DNA of 64,000 bases from Chryseobacterium sp. (GTDB taxonomy: Bacteria > Bacteroidota > Bacteroidia > Flavobacteriales > Weeksellaceae). The position numbers were made by a program, and so were the translations under genes. The notes beneath the pieces are model-generated. The model was not told where the DNA came from. It ran no database searches and saw only the letters and a list, made by a program, of their open reading frames with translations. Positions within the stretch are counted from its first letter, which is position 1. Every line of letters begins with the position of its first letter. The stretch spans positions 124,001-188,000 of the forward strand of contig NZ_CP044507.1 in the NCBI RefSeq assembly GCF_008831505.1, in the 5' to 3' direction. Below, one piece after another: positions 35,363 to 46,308 of the stretch.

Positions 35363-36739
35363 TCAGGCTGCTTTTTTGTCGCCTCTGATCACCAGGAAAA
35401 CGGTTTTTAAGATGATTACCAAATCCAGGACCATGCTCCAGTTTTTTACGTAAAATGTATCGGCCAGGATGCGTTTTTTCATCTCAATACTCATGTCGCC
35501 ATAATCACCGCGAAGTCCGTTTACCTGTGCAAGACCTGTAATCCCGGGTTTCACCATACTTCGTATCGCATAGCGGCCTATTCGGGTCTTGTAATAATCA
35601 TCAACCAAAAGCATATGTGGCCGGGGCCCAACTACGGACATGTGTCCCAGCAGTACATTGATGAACTGCGGCATCTCGTCTATGCTGGTAAAGCGCAGGA
35701 ACTTTCCCACTGCCGTGATCCTGTCGTCATTTTTCTGCGTAGTCCGCGTAGCCGATTGGTCGTTCACTACCATAGTCCGGAACTTAAAGCAGTTGAATAT
35801 CCTGTCGTTCAGTCCGTATCGCTTTTGCCTGAAAAATACCGGGCCTTTGCTGTCCAGCTTAATGAGAATGGCAACCAGCGGAAACAGCCAGGAGCAAACC
35901 GCGACCAGGATGACCAACGAAAACAACAGGTCCCACACACGCTTGAGTAAGAAATTGGTGAAATATTGCAGCGGGAATTTAGACTGGGTGAGTACGGGCT
36001 GGGTCTCAATATAGTTGATTTCGTAGTTGAAGAAATTGTTTTGGTCAATTGCCGGTATGAGTGCAATGCGAACTTTACAGTTTTCTGCCAGTCTGAAGAT
36101 CTCACTTCTGGTTTCTGCTGATATTCCTGCATTGTCCGTGGGCATATAAAGTGTGTAAATACCGTTTTCACGCCAAAACTCAGTGAGTTGGGCCGTATCT
36201 ACAGGACCTTCCGGATAATCATAGATTACGAGGCCGTAATCGCTGCGGGTACGCAATACTTCTTCCAGGATTTGCCTCGCATCATTCCGGCTTCCCAGAA
36301 ACATAATGTTTCTGATGTTGATACCCATGCTGCGTATCGATTTCAGCAAAAAGAAAATGGCCGATTTAAGAAGGTAGAACACGATAAATATGCTGATGGC
36401 AAGATCAAAGCGTTCGGTTTTCAGAAAAATGTTATTGCTTACTTTACCTAAAAGGATAATTCCGAAAAGGAAAATAAGGATATGAGTTACAATTCTCTCC
36501 AGATATAGAGTATAGGTCAGATTCCGCGGTATATCATACAGCCGCGTCCGTCCGCTAAGCAGAATCCAGAAAAGGGTGAGAAGCAGGATAGAAAGTATAT
36601 TTTGCTCCCAGTCCACATCTCTGATTTTCAGATCATAATTGCGCCGGATAAAGAAAAACACAAAAACTGCTGTGATAATCAGAATATCGAGCAGTATAAT
36701 AAATCCTTTAAAATATCGTGAGAACCGAAGTTGTTGCAT
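35363..36739 (-). CDS. WcaJ-type undecaprenyl-phosphate sugar transferase
   Basis: A 458-residue membrane protein. Four N-terminal membrane helices (about 12-125) are followed by a CoA-binding-like cytoplasmic region and another hydrophobic segment (about 275-300). The C-terminal bacterial sugar-transferase domain has KFRTMVVND, IDEMPQFINVLLGHMSVVGPRPHM and KPGITGLAQVNG. It links the first sugar phosphate to undecaprenyl phosphate in exopolysaccharide or capsule synthesis. The glycosyltransferase and flippase genes at 50-52.5 kb may act in the same pathway. Confidence 0.92.
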   Translation of the reverse strand: MQQLRFSRYFKGFIILLDILIITAVFVFFFIRRNYDLKIRDVDWEQNILSILLLTLFWILLSGRTRLYDIPRNLTYTLYLERIVTHILIFLFGIILLGKVSNNIFLKTERFDLAISIFIVFYLLKSAIFFLLKSIRSMGINIRNIMFLGSRNDARQILEEVLRTRSDYGLVIYDYPEGPVDTAQLTEFWRENGIYTLYMPTDNAGISAETRSEIFRLAENCKVRIALIPAIDQNNFFNYEINYIETQPVLTQSKFPLQYFTNFLLKRVWDLLFSLVILVAVCSWLFPLVAILIKLDSKGPVFFRQKRYGLNDRIFNCFKFRTMVVNDQSATRTTQKNDDRITAVGKFLRFTSIDEMPQFINVLLGHMSVVGPRPHMLLVDDYYKTRIGRYAIRSMVKPGITGLAQVNGLRGDYGDMSIEMKKRILADTFYVKNWSMVLDLVIILKTVFLVIRGDKKAA

Positions 36740-36781
36740 GAACCCGAATCAGAACCTAAAAGTAAGTAAATTTCCGTTTAC

Positions 36782-37411
36782 TCAGGGAATATTTAGGTAT
36801 TTATGAGTCTGCACCGAAGCTTGCCAACGTGGATTCTGAAGAATGAATTCTGTAATAAGGGGGTAAATTTCATTACGTTTGCTCCATTCACTCTGTAAAT
36901 ATAAGCGGCAGCCGGGGGTTACTTTCGCTGCCTGTTCTTCTGCGAATTTTAAATCATGACGGTTAAATACGATGACCTTCAGTTCATTTGCAGCCTCGTA
37001 GATTTCAGGTTGTGGTAAGCCTGTCTTTTTGGGTGACAGCGTAATCCAGTCCAAAATGCCGGTCCTTTTATAAGCGCCTGAAGTTTCAATATGTATGGTG
37101 CATCCTAATTCCTTTAGGCGCAGGGTCAGGATTTCCAGGTTCCACATCAAAGGTTCGCCGCCTGTAAGGACAATGGTCCTGCAGTAGCTGGCTGCCGTTT
37201 CGGCTACCTGGATCACATCCATAAGCGGGTGAAGTGTGGGATCCCAGCTTTCCTTTACATCGCACCAGTGGCAGCCTACATCGCAGCCGCCCAGGCGGAT
37301 AAAATAGGCCGCTGTTCCAGTGTGGGCACCTTCGCCCTGAATGGTGTAGAAATGCTCCATTACCGGAAGCATCTTCCCTTCTTTCAATAATATTTCCTGA
37401 TTTGCTGTCAT
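36782..37411 (-). CDS. queE: 7-carboxy-7-deazaguanine synthase QueE
   Basis: A 209-residue radical-SAM enzyme of queuosine biosynthesis. It starts at MTANQEIL. FYTIQGEGAHTGTAAYFIRLGGCDVGC is followed by the SAM motif C-x3-C-x2-C (CDVGCHWC) and DVKESWD. TGGEPLMWN and HIETSGA follow. The frame is open upstream to 37510, but that part overlaps folD; the ATG at 37411 fits the family's length and leaves an 8-base gap to folD. Confidence 0.93.
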   Translation of the reverse strand: MTANQEILLKEGKMLPVMEHFYTIQGEGAHTGTAAYFIRLGGCDVGCHWCDVKESWDPTLHPLMDVIQVAETAASYCRTIVLTGGEPLMWNLEILTLRLKELGCTIHIETSGAYKRTGILDWITLSPKKTGLPQPEIYEAANELKVIVFNRHDLKFAEEQAAKVTPGCRLYLQSEWSKRNEIYPLITEFILQNPRWQASVQTHKYLNIP

Positions 37412-37419
37412 TTGATTTT

Positions 37420-38295
37420 CTAAAATTTCCTCTTGTAGGCAAGCAGTGTGTTTTTCATAAGCATTGCCCTTGTCATCGGACCTACACCGCCCGGTACAGG
37501 CGTAATCCACGAAGCTTTTTCCACACAGCTCTCATAGTCCACATCGCCTTCCAGGTGATAGCCTTTTGGTCCTTCATCTTCTACGCGTGAGATTCCCACG
37601 TCAATAATTACGGCACCATCCTTAATCATATCGCCTTTCAGGTATTTAGGTGCGCCCAGGGCTACAATCACAATATCTGCATTTTTCGTAAATTCTTCAA
37701 TGTTCTGTGTATGGCTGTGCACTACAGTTACAGTAGCGTTCCCGGGATTACCTTTGGTACTCATCAGGATACTCATGGGTCTTCCCACAATCCGGCTGCG
37801 GCCAATGACCACACAGTGTTTTCCCTGGGTTGGGATGTTATATCTCTCCAGTAAAGTCATGATGCCATAAGGTGTGGCGGGCAGATAAGCTTCCATCTCC
37901 AGAGCCATTCGGCCAAAATTTTCCGGATGGAAACCGTCCACATCCTTATCAGGACTTATGGCTTCAATTACCTTTTCCTCGTCCATACCTTTTGGAATCG
38001 GCAACTGCACGATAAAGCCGTCAATCCCGGTATCCACGTTCAGTTTTTCAATCTCGCTGAGCAACTCGGCTTCAGTTATGGTATCGCTGAATTTAAGCAG
38101 GGTGGATTTGAATCCAACTTCCTTACAGTCTTTTACTTTACTGTTTACATAGGCCTTGCTGGCTCCGTTTTCACCCACCAGGATCGCGGCAAGATGTGGG
38201 GGTCTTTGCCCCGCAGCTACAATTTTTTCAACTTCTGCCTTAATTTCCTGCTTAATGTCCTTGGAGATTTTTAATCCGTCCAGTATTTGCGCCAT
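37420..38295 (-). CDS. folD: Methylenetetrahydrofolate dehydrogenase/cyclohydrolase
   Basis: A 291-residue bifunctional enzyme converting 5,10-methylene-THF to 10-formyl-THF. Visible are ASKAYVNSKVKDCKEVGF with the catalytic Lys, VQLPIPKGMDE, PDKDVDGFHPEN, GRSRIVGRPM (NADP site) and PVPGGVGPMTRAML. It is followed by queE after 8 bases, probably in one operon. Confidence 0.96.
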   Translation of the reverse strand: MAQILDGLKISKDIKQEIKAEVEKIVAAGQRPPHLAAILVGENGASKAYVNSKVKDCKEVGFKSTLLKFSDTITEAELLSEIEKLNVDTGIDGFIVQLPIPKGMDEEKVIEAISPDKDVDGFHPENFGRMALEMEAYLPATPYGIMTLLERYNIPTQGKHCVVIGRSRIVGRPMSILMSTKGNPGNATVTVVHSHTQNIEEFTKNADIVIVALGAPKYLKGDMIKDGAVIIDVGISRVEDEGPKGYHLEGDVDYESCVEKASWITPVPGGVGPMTRAMLMKNTLLAYKRKF

Positions 38296-38414
38296 ATCTA
38301 TATACTTTTTAATATTTAAGTTACCTGTAACTCTGTATAGTGAGCATTTTTACTTCTAAATCCCATCCGAAATCCAGGCGGGCCGGATAACAGGGTGCAG
38401 ATTCTATGCTGATG

Positions 38415-38422
38415 CAAAATTA
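38415..38422 (-). promoter_or_regulatory. -7 box upstream of folD
   Basis: TAATTTTG on the minus strand, about 120 bases before the folD start, in the 169-base spacer after pgi. The long leader makes its assignment tentative; no other element is seen in the spacer. Confidence 0.35.
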
Positions 38423-38464
38423 GAGTTATAATTTGAGGTGGGCACATAATGCATCCATCTGCCC

Positions 38465-40105
38465 TTATTTTTTATTATTATAGTAATTGATGAGTCCGTT
38501 GGTGGAACTGTCATGTGTATCTGTCGCGGCACCATTCTGTAATTCAGGTAAGATCTTGGAAGCCAGCGTTTTTCCCAGTTCCACGCCGAACTGGTCAAAA
38601 CTGAAAATATTCCAGATAATTCCCTGTACAAAGATTTTATGTTCGTAAAGTGCGATGAGCTGCCCCAGTATGAATGGTGTTAATGCATTAAATAACAGCG
38701 AATTGGTAGGTGTATTTCCGTGGAAAACCTTATGATTCTGTATCCTTTTAATTTCTTCCTGCGTTTTACCCGCCAGTTGCAGTTCCTCCTGAACTTCAAT
38801 AGGTGTTTTGCCGAATGCCAGCGCTTCAGTCTGGGCAAAGAAATTGGCAAGGAGTTTTTCCTGATGATCGGAAACATTATTACACGACTTCACAAATGCT
38901 ATAAAATCCGCCGGAATAAACTCAGTTCCCTGATGGATAAGTTGGTAAAAGGCATGCTGCCCGTTTGTGCCGGGCTCACCCCAGATCACAGGTCCTGTTT
39001 CATACTGCACGAACTGCCCGTTGCGGTCGGTGCATTTGCCGTTGCTCTCCATGTCACCCTGCTGCAGGTAGGCGGGAAAACGGTCCAGGTACTGGGAATA
39101 GGGAAGGATTGCGTATGTTCCCGCATGGTGGAAATTTCTATACCACACCCCTAAAAGTGCCATGATTACGGGAATATTTTCACTAAACTCCGCAGTCCGG
39201 AAATGCAGATCGGTTTCATTTGCGCCTTTCAGCAGCTGTTCAAAGTTCTCATAACCCACTGCCAGCACAATGCTGAGCCCAATGGCGCTCCAAAGTGAAT
39301 AGCGTCCGCCTACCCAGTCCCAGAATTCAAAAATATTTTCTTCAGCTATGCCGAATTCATTTACTGCTTCTGTATTTGTGGAAAGGGCCACGAAATGTTT
39401 GGCCACATCGTTTTGAGTGCCACGACTGAGGAACCAGGTTTTCGCCGATTCGGCATTGGTCATCGTTTCCTGAGTGGTGAATGTCTTTGAAGCTACGATA
39501 AACAGCGTCGTTTCCGGATCCAGTTCTTTCAGTACTTCCGCGATATGATTTCCGTCCACGTTGGACACGAAATGAACATTTAACCGCGTCCGGTAATGTT
39601 TCAGTGCCCGGCATACCATCACAGGCCCCAGGTCTGATCCTCCAATACCAATATTCACAACGTCGGTGATCACCTTACCGGTAAATCCTTTGTGCCTACC
39701 CGAAATTACATCCTCAGAAAAAGCCTTCATCTGTTCCAGGACTCTCCGGACAGCCGGTTTTATATTTTCGCCGTCAACCAGGATTTCAGTTTCAGAGAAA
39801 TCCCTAAGCGCCGTGTGCAGGACTGCCCGTCCTTCTGTTTCATTGATGATATCACCCGAAAACATTTTAGTTATGGCCGAATTCAGATCACATTCCTCCG
39901 CCAGGTTCAGCAGCAGTTCAAATGTCCTTTCGTCTATAAGATTTTTGGAAAAGTCAAAGAGGAAATCTGGTCTTTTTATGGAAAACTGGTTAAATCTTTC
40001 CGGATTGTAATTGAAAAGTGTGCGGAGTTCAAAATCATTTTGCGCAAAGTGTTCGCTTAGGGCCAACCAGGCCTTTGTTTGGGTAGGATTGATTTTGGGC
40101 AGCAT
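38465..40105 (-). CDS. pgi: Glucose-6-phosphate isomerase
   Basis: A 546-residue enzyme interconverting glucose 6-phosphate and fructose 6-phosphate. [29 protein letters not shown], the signature [12 protein letters not shown] and the second signature with [18 protein letters not shown] are present. The start is the ATG at 40105 (MLPKINPTQ); the frame continues upstream to 40192, but that extension (with a hydrophobic stretch) does not match the family. Confidence 0.96.
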   Translation of the reverse strand: MLPKINPTQTKAWLALSEHFAQNDFELRTLFNYNPERFNQFSIKRPDFLFDFSKNLIDERTFELLLNLAEECDLNSAITKMFSGDIINETEGRAVLHTALRDFSETEILVDGENIKPAVRRVLEQMKAFSEDVISGRHKGFTGKVITDVVNIGIGGSDLGPVMVCRALKHYRTRLNVHFVSNVDGNHIAEVLKELDPETTLFIVASKTFTTQETMTNAESAKTWFLSRGTQNDVAKHFVALSTNTEAVNEFGIAEENIFEFWDWVGGRYSLWSAIGLSIVLAVGYENFEQLLKGANETDLHFRTAEFSENIPVIMALLGVWYRNFHHAGTYAILPYSQYLDRFPAYLQQGDMESNGKCTDRNGQFVQYETGPVIWGEPGTNGQHAFYQLIHQGTEFIPADFIAFVKSCNNVSDHQEKLLANFFAQTEALAFGKTPIEVQEELQLAGKTQEEIKRIQNHKVFHGNTPTNSLLFNALTPFILGQLIALYEHKIFVQGIIWNIFSFDQFGVELGKTLASKILPELQNGAATDTHDSSTNGLINYYNNKK

Positions 40106-40232
40106 ACATTCGGTTTTGTTCACCCGGGCGGGTATATGAACCGCTAATTTACGGAAAATTGCATGAAAGACATACGGAAAGGCTCCGGCCAAGGCCGAAG
40201 CCGCAAGATTATAAAGCCTGTCCGCTCTGAAT

Positions 40233-41138
40233 TTACTTGCGCGGCAGTCCTGTATGTATACGGTTACCTGTCCTCTTTCTCCGGAAAAAATAGATGAGCA
40301 GGCCGCCTATAATAAGAATTGGCCAGAGCGTAAGCAGTCCGATAACCAGTCTTTGGGTAAGGTAAAAACCTTCCACAAAAGCGTTCTTTGTTTCGTACAG
40401 GAAGTTGGACTTAAATTTATTATCCTTGTTCCGCACATTAGTAACCGCTATTTCTGCCGCACGTAGTTCCGGTTCTTTCAGATAGATTTGGACCGTACTG
40501 TACTTCAGTCGGTCACTCATCTGTAGATCAGCGACTTTCTGATTGTTGTTTGCGCCCATATTCTGGTCGTCGAGTTTTACTTTATCTTTATCATTGCGGA
40601 TTTGCCGGATGTTATTGGCTGTGGTTTTAATCCTTTTTGATTCCATTTTGGCCAGTTCAATATTTGCGGTAACATCTTCAGCCAGGATAACCCTGGAAGT
40701 GAGGAATACTTTACGGTTGTTGATGAACTGAAGCAATGCGACGAGTTGTTCTGTAGGAATCCTTACCTGCATATTGTTCTCTGTCCTGAATTTTCGCAAA
40801 AGGACGGCACTCTCATCGCTTACCTCATAAGTTTCTTCTGAAACAATTCTGGAAATGAGCTCGCTTGTGGTGACAAAACCTCCCATTTCCTGTACAGACT
40901 TTTCAATTGCGATGGTAGCGTCGTAAACATCTTTCACTTCCATATCCACATTCGCAGACTTTATAAATCTCTTTCCTTCCATCTCCATGGTGGCTGCGTT
41001 TGAGATACTGTCTGAAATCAGTACGGCGCTGTCGGTTTCATGCATAACTTCGGTTGTACTGACTTCACTTTTGCTGCATGCTGTACCTGTAAGGAGTACA
41101 AGGCTTATCAAAACGGTTTTCGGATGCAAATTTTTCAT
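40233..41138 (-). CDS. DUF4349 lipoprotein with C-terminal membrane helix
   Basis: A 301-residue protein with lipobox GTAC (Cys22). The DUF4349 pattern follows: [49 protein letters not shown], a coiled coil (about 155-200) and [11 protein letters not shown] membrane helix lies at about 265-285, with a basic tail (FRRKRTG). The family is of unknown function; in some bacteria it is linked to envelope stress. Confidence 0.83.
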   Translation of the reverse strand: MKNLHPKTVLISLVLLTGTACSKSEVSTTEVMHETDSAVLISDSISNAATMEMEGKRFIKSANVDMEVKDVYDATIAIEKSVQEMGGFVTTSELISRIVSEETYEVSDESAVLLRKFRTENNMQVRIPTEQLVALLQFINNRKVFLTSRVILAEDVTANIELAKMESKRIKTTANNIRQIRNDKDKVKLDDQNMGANNNQKVADLQMSDRLKYSTVQIYLKEPELRAAEIAVTNVRNKDNKFKSNFLYETKNAFVEGFYLTQRLVIGLLTLWPILIIGGLLIYFFRRKRTGNRIHTGLPRK

Positions 41139-41256
41139 AACTCTTAGATTTAGTTGGTTATTCCAAAGATGCAGGGAGGTGAAATCGGATTCTTTGTAAA
41201 ATACTTATAATATTAATGTAAAAGGAATGTGTTATTAATATACGGGAAATCAGCTG

Positions 41257-41277
41257 TTTGTAAATTTGGTTTACAAA
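41257..41277. repeat. Palindrome in the lon/DUF4349 spacer
   Basis: TTTGTAAA and TTTACAAA are exact 8-base inverted repeats around TTTGG, followed by T6 on the plus strand. Flanking genes are both on the minus strand, so a plus-strand terminator has no obvious client; an operator or hairpin in the lon/DUF4349 spacer is possible. The rest of the spacer (41139-41397) is AT-rich, with no gene. Confidence 0.4.
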
Positions 41278-41352
41278 TTTTTTGGGAGAAGAGCTATTAG
41301 CATTTCACCAAAAATTATAAAAGTCATCTTCCGCCACTCAAATTCCAAAAAG

Positions 41353-41378
41353 AAAACCCTTCAGTTATGAAGGGCTTT
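41353..41378 (-). terminator. Terminator of lon
   Basis: CCCTTCA and TGAAGGG pair with a 4-base loop, extended by A/T pairs; on the minus strand the stem runs into TTTTCTTTTT. It lies 20 bases after the lon stop. Confidence 0.75.
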
Positions 41379-41397
41379 TAAATATTAAATGACGAAA

Positions 41398-43812
41398 TTA
41401 CTTTTCTAGGGCAATTTCAATAACCTCGCTCATTCGGTTTACATAACTGATCTTAAGATTCTTGAGGTAGTCTTTTTTGATTTCTTCAACATCCTTCCTG
41501 TTGGCTTCGCAAAGAATAATGTGGGTGATCCCGGCGCGCGTCGCGGCCAGTAATTTCTCCTTAATTCCGCCTACCGGCAGAACTTTTCCGCGCAGGGTAA
41601 TCTCACCGGTCATGGCCAGATGAGGTTTTACCTTCCGGTTCCTGAAACTGGAAACAATAGAGGTAAGCATTGCGATGCCGGCCGAAGGACCGTCCTTAGG
41701 TGTGGCTCCCTCCGGTACATGTACGTGGATATTCTTTTTCTGCAGGTCATCTGCGGAAATGCCCAGTTCGTCATGCTTTGCTTTTATATACTCCAGTGCG
41801 ATGGTGGCTGACTCCTTCATTACATTTCCAAGGTTGCCGGTCATGGTTAGGTTGCCTTTACCTTCGCTTAAAATACTTTCGATAAAAAGAATGTCGCCAC
41901 CCACCTGTGTCCAGGCAAGTCCGGTTACGACACCGGGTACATCAGAAATTTCGGAAAGGCTTTTTGGTCTGGGGACACCCAGGATTTCATCAACTTTTGC
42001 CAGGGAGATCTTTTGTTCATAGTCTTTTTCCATAGCTGTTTGCAGGGCTACCCATCTCGCGATGGCCGCAATCTGCTTCTCCAGTCCCCTAACACCACTC
42101 TCCGAGGTGTGCGCGTCTATGATGTGTTTAAGTTCGGCATTGCCCAGCTTAAATGATTTGGCTGTGAGCCCGTTCTCTTCCTGCTGCTTTTTTATAAGGT
42201 GTCTTTTGGCAATCTCTACCTTTTCCTCCAGCGTATAGCCCGCGATTTCAATGATTTCCATCCGGTCCAAAAGCGGCCGCTGCACGGTGGATAGTGAGTT
42301 GGCCGTAGCAATAAACATCACCCGCGAAAGGTCGTAACCCATCTCCAGGAAATTGTCGTAAAAAGAACTGTTCTGTTCCGGATCCAAAACTTCCAACAGC
42401 GCAGAGCTTGGATCACCATGGATTCCCTGACCGATTTTATCAATCTCGTCCAGAACAATTACCGGGTTGGATGTCCCTGATTTTTTCAGGGACTGCAACA
42501 CGCGACCGGCCATTGCTCCGATATAGGTTTTACGGTGGCCGCGGATCTCCGATTCATCATGCAAGCCACCCAGGGAAAGCCGTACATATTTTCGTCCCAG
42601 TGCATCGGCAACCGATTTTCCGAGTGAAGTTTTCCCCACGCCGGGAGGACCTACCAAACAAAGAATTGGCGATTTCATATTGTTCTTCAGCTTGAGGACG
42701 GCCATGTGCTCCAGGATTCTTTTCTTTATATCTTCCAGTCCGAAATGGGCTTTATCCAGAATTTTCTCCGCTTTATTAATGTCAAAAACATCTTTGGTAT
42801 AGGTGTCCCAGGGGAGATCTGTGAAGAAATCCAGGTAATTACGCTGCACGTTATAGTCCGGCGAATTGGGGTTCTGGCGCTGAAGCCGGTTCAGTTCTTT
42901 CTGGAAATGATTTTCAACCTCTTCGCTCCATTTAACATTTTTGACCTTGAGTAATAGCTCCTCCACATCAGATTCAGGACCTCCGCCCAATTCCTCCTGA
43001 ATGGTCTTCATTTGCTGGCTCAGGAAATAATCGCGCTGCTGCTTATCCAGATCCTTGGAGGTTTTCTGGTGGATTTGGTTACGAAGCTCCAGAATCCGGA
43101 AATCGTCATGCATCATTTCATAGCAGGTTTGGGCTCTCTTCAGAAGACTTTTCTCTTCCAGAAGGCTCTGCTTCTTGCTTGCGTTGAAATTGGCATTCGC
43201 GCAGATAAAATTCAGCAGTTCCTCCAGACCCTGAATGTTTTTGATTGCAAAATTGGCCGCATTCGGAATGCCCGGATCCAGGGCAATGATTTTTTCGGCA
43301 AGATCTTTTATGTTTTCAATAAGCGCCTCAAATTCTTCCCTGTTACGTGCTGCAGTGTCTTTCAGCTTGGTAATTTCCGCTTTAAAATAAGGTTCAGTTT
43401 CCACAAACTGCCTGGTCTTAAACCTTCCAAATCCCTTTGTAATTGCTGTAATATTGCCTTCCGGCAGCTTAATGATCTTCAGGATTTTGGCATAAGTACC
43501 AATTTGGTACATATCCTCCTGTGCGGGGTTATCCACAGTCGCATTTTTCTGGCTTAGGATGCCAATGAACTCACCGCTTTGCTGTGCTTCTTCCAGCAGT
43601 TTTATCGAATTTTTCCTGCCCGCAGTAATGGGTACGATTACCTTGGGGAACATCACCATGTTCCGCACCGGCAGAATCGGGAAAACTGTCTGGCTTGTGT
43701 TAAGTTCTGTTTCGTCAAAGTCCTTAAGGTTGATCTCTTCTGCTACAAGGCTGAAGCCGTCATCTAAAATATCGTCAAATTCCATCTGTTCTTTTCTGTC
43801 TTTATTCTGCAT
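41398..43812 (-). CDS. lon: ATP-dependent Lon protease
   Basis: An 804-residue protease with LonA architecture: an N-terminal substrate-recognition domain (about 40-240), a coiled coil, AAA+ ATPase (Walker A GPPGVGKT, Walker [12 protein letters not shown]) and C-terminal peptidase with the Ser710-Lys753 dyad ([10 protein letters not shown] and [10 protein letters not shown]). It degrades misfolded and regulatory proteins in the cytoplasm. The start is the ATG at 43812. The 238-base spacer to the next gene holds no clear -7 box on this strand. Confidence 0.97.
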   Translation of the reverse strand: MQNKDRKEQMEFDDILDDGFSLVAEEINLKDFDETELNTSQTVFPILPVRNMVMFPKVIVPITAGRKNSIKLLEEAQQSGEFIGILSQKNATVDNPAQEDMYQIGTYAKILKIIKLPEGNITAITKGFGRFKTRQFVETEPYFKAEITKLKDTAARNREEFEALIENIKDLAEKIIALDPGIPNAANFAIKNIQGLEELLNFICANANFNASKKQSLLEEKSLLKRAQTCYEMMHDDFRILELRNQIHQKTSKDLDKQQRDYFLSQQMKTIQEELGGGPESDVEELLLKVKNVKWSEEVENHFQKELNRLQRQNPNSPDYNVQRNYLDFFTDLPWDTYTKDVFDINKAEKILDKAHFGLEDIKKRILEHMAVLKLKNNMKSPILCLVGPPGVGKTSLGKSVADALGRKYVRLSLGGLHDESEIRGHRKTYIGAMAGRVLQSLKKSGTSNPVIVLDEIDKIGQGIHGDPSSALLEVLDPEQNSSFYDNFLEMGYDLSRVMFIATANSLSTVQRPLLDRMEIIEIAGYTLEEKVEIAKRHLIKKQQEENGLTAKSFKLGNAELKHIIDAHTSESGVRGLEKQIAAIARWVALQTAMEKDYEQKISLAKVDEILGVPRPKSLSEISDVPGVVTGLAWTQVGGDILFIESILSEGKGNLTMTGNLGNVMKESATIALEYIKAKHDELGISADDLQKKNIHVHVPEGATPKDGPSAGIAMLTSIVSSFRNRKVKPHLAMTGEITLRGKVLPVGGIKEKLLAATRAGITHIILCEANRKDVEEIKKDYLKNLKISYVNRMSEVIEIALEK

Positions 43813-44013
43813 GACAATCTGTCATTTCAGTTGCCTGCCTTTATACTTGTATATCTTAAAGATCTTGGGCGGCAATCTGTAGAGGCAGGTTTCCCAATTC
43901 CTGTGCCAATGAAATTTTCACAAAAGAATGCGGACAAAATTTCCTTTATAAACACCAGGACAGGCTTCCAACATAAAAATGAAACGATATTTCTCTTGTT
44001 TCTTAAAAATGTG

Positions 44014-44021
44014 TATTTTCG
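44014..44021 (+). promoter_or_regulatory. -7-like box of the ppiD-like gene
   Basis: TATTTTCG, a variant of TAnnTTTG, lies 29 bases before the ATG at 44051, with a TTG about 15 bases upstream. Confidence 0.45.
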
Positions 44022-44050
44022 CTGACTGATAAAATATATATTACAATATA

Positions 44051-46198
44051 ATGGCAATTTTAGGTGAAATTAGGAAACGACCGATTTTATTAATGGGAAT
44101 CATCGCCCTGGCGCTGCTGGCGTTTCTGGTAAATCCGGATACGTTTGACAAGCTTTTTGGGAAGGATCCAAACATTCTGGGAAAGGTAAACGGGGACGAG
44201 ATTACACGTGAGGAGTATTCTGATCAGCTTTTTATCCTGCAGCAGCAGGCCCAGCAACAGGGTCAGCCCGCTACCGGTCTGGAAGAGCAGGCATGGCAGA
44301 TGATGGTCCAGAGCAAGCTTATCAAACAACAGTTTGAGAAAATGGGTCTGGAAATGACCGATGATTACTTCTGGAGCCAGCTTCAGTTTGATCCTATGTT
44401 TGCCCAAAATCCTGAAAATTTTGATGAAAAAGGGAACTTCCGTCTGCAGGAAATTAAGAAGCAGGTAGAGACTCTTCAGAACAGCGGCGATGTACAGTCA
44501 TTGAACCAATGGAATAAAATGAGAAAATCCATTGAGTACAGAATGATGGCGCGTGAACTTATTTCCAATATCAATGCCGGTGTTACTGTAGGTAAAAAGG
44601 AAGTGGAGGAGATGATTAGGCAGCGTGACAATCTTGCCGACATTGATTATGTAAAAGTAGATTACGCATCTTTCCTGCAGAAGAATCCTATAAAGGTGAC
44701 TTCTGAAGATCTTGCGGCCTATATCAAGAAATACCCCAATACTTATAAAACGGATGCAAGTGTAAACCTTGGAGTGGTTTATTTCCCAGCGCAGGCCAGC
44801 GCACAGGACGATGCTGCCAAACTTAAAGAGATTACAGGCCTTCTTACCGGTGGTAATACCAATGGTGGTGTGGTGGAGAATTTTCAGAATACCGCCAGCG
44901 ATTCCATGTTTGTGATGCTGAACTCCGATATGCCTTATGATAACAGATATCTTGGCGAGAACGAGCTGCCGCCATCCATCAGAGAGTGGGTGAAGACTGC
45001 AGCTCCGGGTCAGATTACCGGACCGTATAAAGAGCAGAATGTTTATGTGCTTTCCAAAATGCTGGACCGCAAACCTTCAGATTCCGTGCTTTCAAAACAT
45101 ATCCTGATTGCCTATCAGGGTGCACAGAGATCAACAGCTACCCGAACAAAGGAGCAGGCGAAGAAAACTGCCGACAGTCTTTATGCCATAATCAAAGGAA
45201 ACGCGGCCGCTTTTGCTGATGGTCTTAAAATCTCAGATGAGCCCGGCGCGGTTGAGAGAAACGGAAGTGTGGGTTGGGTAACTCCTGCTTCACCATTTGA
45301 TCCGGCCTACCTCAATTTCCTGATGAGCAATCCTAAAGGCGCTACAGGTGTTCAGGAATCCAGCTTTGGATATCACATCATCAATATTGAAGACAAGAAA
45401 TCAGGGTCCATGACCTATAAACTGGCCAACATTGTGAAAGCGGTTACTCCGTCTGAGCAAACAGAGAATGCAGTGGACAAGAATGCCAGACGTTTTATCC
45501 AGCAAGTCCAGGGTAAGTCGTTTAACGATTTTGCCAATATTGCCAAAAAAGGCAACTATATGTTCAGTAACCCTAAAATGGTGAAAAGATTTGAAGGTCA
45601 GATTTCGGGACTTGGAACGCCTAAAGATTCAGAAATCATTGCCTGGGCATTTGATAAGAAAAGGGAAAAAGGAGATACTGAATTCTTCGTGGTTGACGGT
45701 ACCGGCGACCGTGTAGTTGTTATGTTGAACGGTAAACAGGAAAAAGGCCTGGCCGACCCTGAATCCGTTAGAGATCAGATTGAGCCAATTGTGAAAAATC
45801 AGTTGGCAGCCAAGAAAATTATTGAGAAGATGAATGCAGCTAAAGCAGGCAGCCTGGATCAGGTAGCAAAACTGTTTGGAACAGGAAAACTGAATGCGCA
45901 GGTAAATCTTCTGAACCCATCTGTTGGCGGTTCCATGGAGCCACGTGTTGCAGGCGCAGCGTTTGGCGTAGCAAAAGGCAAAATGAGCAAACCTGTGGAA
46001 GGCATGACCGGTGTTTATGTAGTACTTAAAAAGTCCGAAACCATGAACAAACAGCCTGGGGACATTAAGCAGATGACTGAATCAATGATGCAGCAGAACG
46101 CTAATTTCTTCGGCCAGTCATTCATCAAGAGTCTGCAGGATAATGCCGACATCAAGGACTACAGAATTGAAGTCTGGGACAAAGGGGTAACCCAATAA
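44051..46198 (+). CDS. ppiD: PpiD-like peptidylprolyl isomerase
   Basis: A 715-residue membrane-anchored periplasmic chaperone. One N-terminal membrane helix (about 11-28) is followed by a SurA_N-type region (about 35-180, KVNGDEITREEYSDQL). A parvulin-type rotamase domain follows (about 340-460: SKHILIAYQGAQ ... GSVGWVTPASPFDPAY ... ESSFGYHIINI), and a second weaker copy is near the C terminus. It would assist folding of outer-membrane and secreted proteins. Confidence 0.9.
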   Translation: MAILGEIRKRPILLMGIIALALLAFLVNPDTFDKLFGKDPNILGKVNGDEITREEYSDQLFILQQQAQQQGQPATGLEEQAWQMMVQSKLIKQQFEKMGLEMTDDYFWSQLQFDPMFAQNPENFDEKGNFRLQEIKKQVETLQNSGDVQSLNQWNKMRKSIEYRMMARELISNINAGVTVGKKEVEEMIRQRDNLADIDYVKVDYASFLQKNPIKVTSEDLAAYIKKYPNTYKTDASVNLGVVYFPAQASAQDDAAKLKEITGLLTGGNTNGGVVENFQNTASDSMFVMLNSDMPYDNRYLGENELPPSIREWVKTAAPGQITGPYKEQNVYVLSKMLDRKPSDSVLSKHILIAYQGAQRSTATRTKEQAKKTADSLYAIIKGNAAAFADGLKISDEPGAVERNGSVGWVTPASPFDPAYLNFLMSNPKGATGVQESSFGYHIINIEDKKSGSMTYKLANIVKAVTPSEQTENAVDKNARRFIQQVQGKSFNDFANIAKKGNYMFSNPKMVKRFEGQISGLGTPKDSEIIAWAFDKKREKGDTEFFVVDGTGDRVVVMLNGKQEKGLADPESVRDQIEPIVKNQLAAKKIIEKMNAAKAGSLDQVAKLFGTGKLNAQVNLLNPSVGGSMEPRVAGAAFGVAKGKMSKPVEGMTGVYVVLKKSETMNKQPGDIKQMTESMMQQNANFFGQSFIKSLQDNADIKDYRIEVWDKGVTQ

Positions 46199-46212
46199 GA
46201 AATTAATAATGA

Positions 46213-46238
46213 AGCGGCTCTTAGTAGCCGCTTTTTTT
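46213..46238 (+). terminator. Terminator after the ppiD-like gene
   Basis: AGCGGCT and AGCCGCT pair across a 6-base loop and run into seven T. Confidence 0.88.
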
Positions 46239-46276
46239 GGCCCGGTTTTTTCAAATTGGAGATGGAGAAAAAATCC

Positions 46277-46284
46277 TATCTTTG
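46277..46284 (+). promoter_or_regulatory. -7 box of the MCE gene
   Basis: TATCTTTG lies 24 bases before the ATG at 46309. It probably starts the transcript running through the Fe-S genes. Confidence 0.6.
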
Positions 46285-46308
46285 CTAGACTTAAGTTATA
46301 CCAATTAG

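Noticed and set aside
40106-40192. N-terminal extension of glucose-6-phosphate isomerase
   Set aside because: The extension does not fit the family, while the ATG at 40105 gives the usual N terminus and length.
43012-43557. A 181-codon plus-strand frame
   Set aside because: It is antisense to lon, with no family resemblance.
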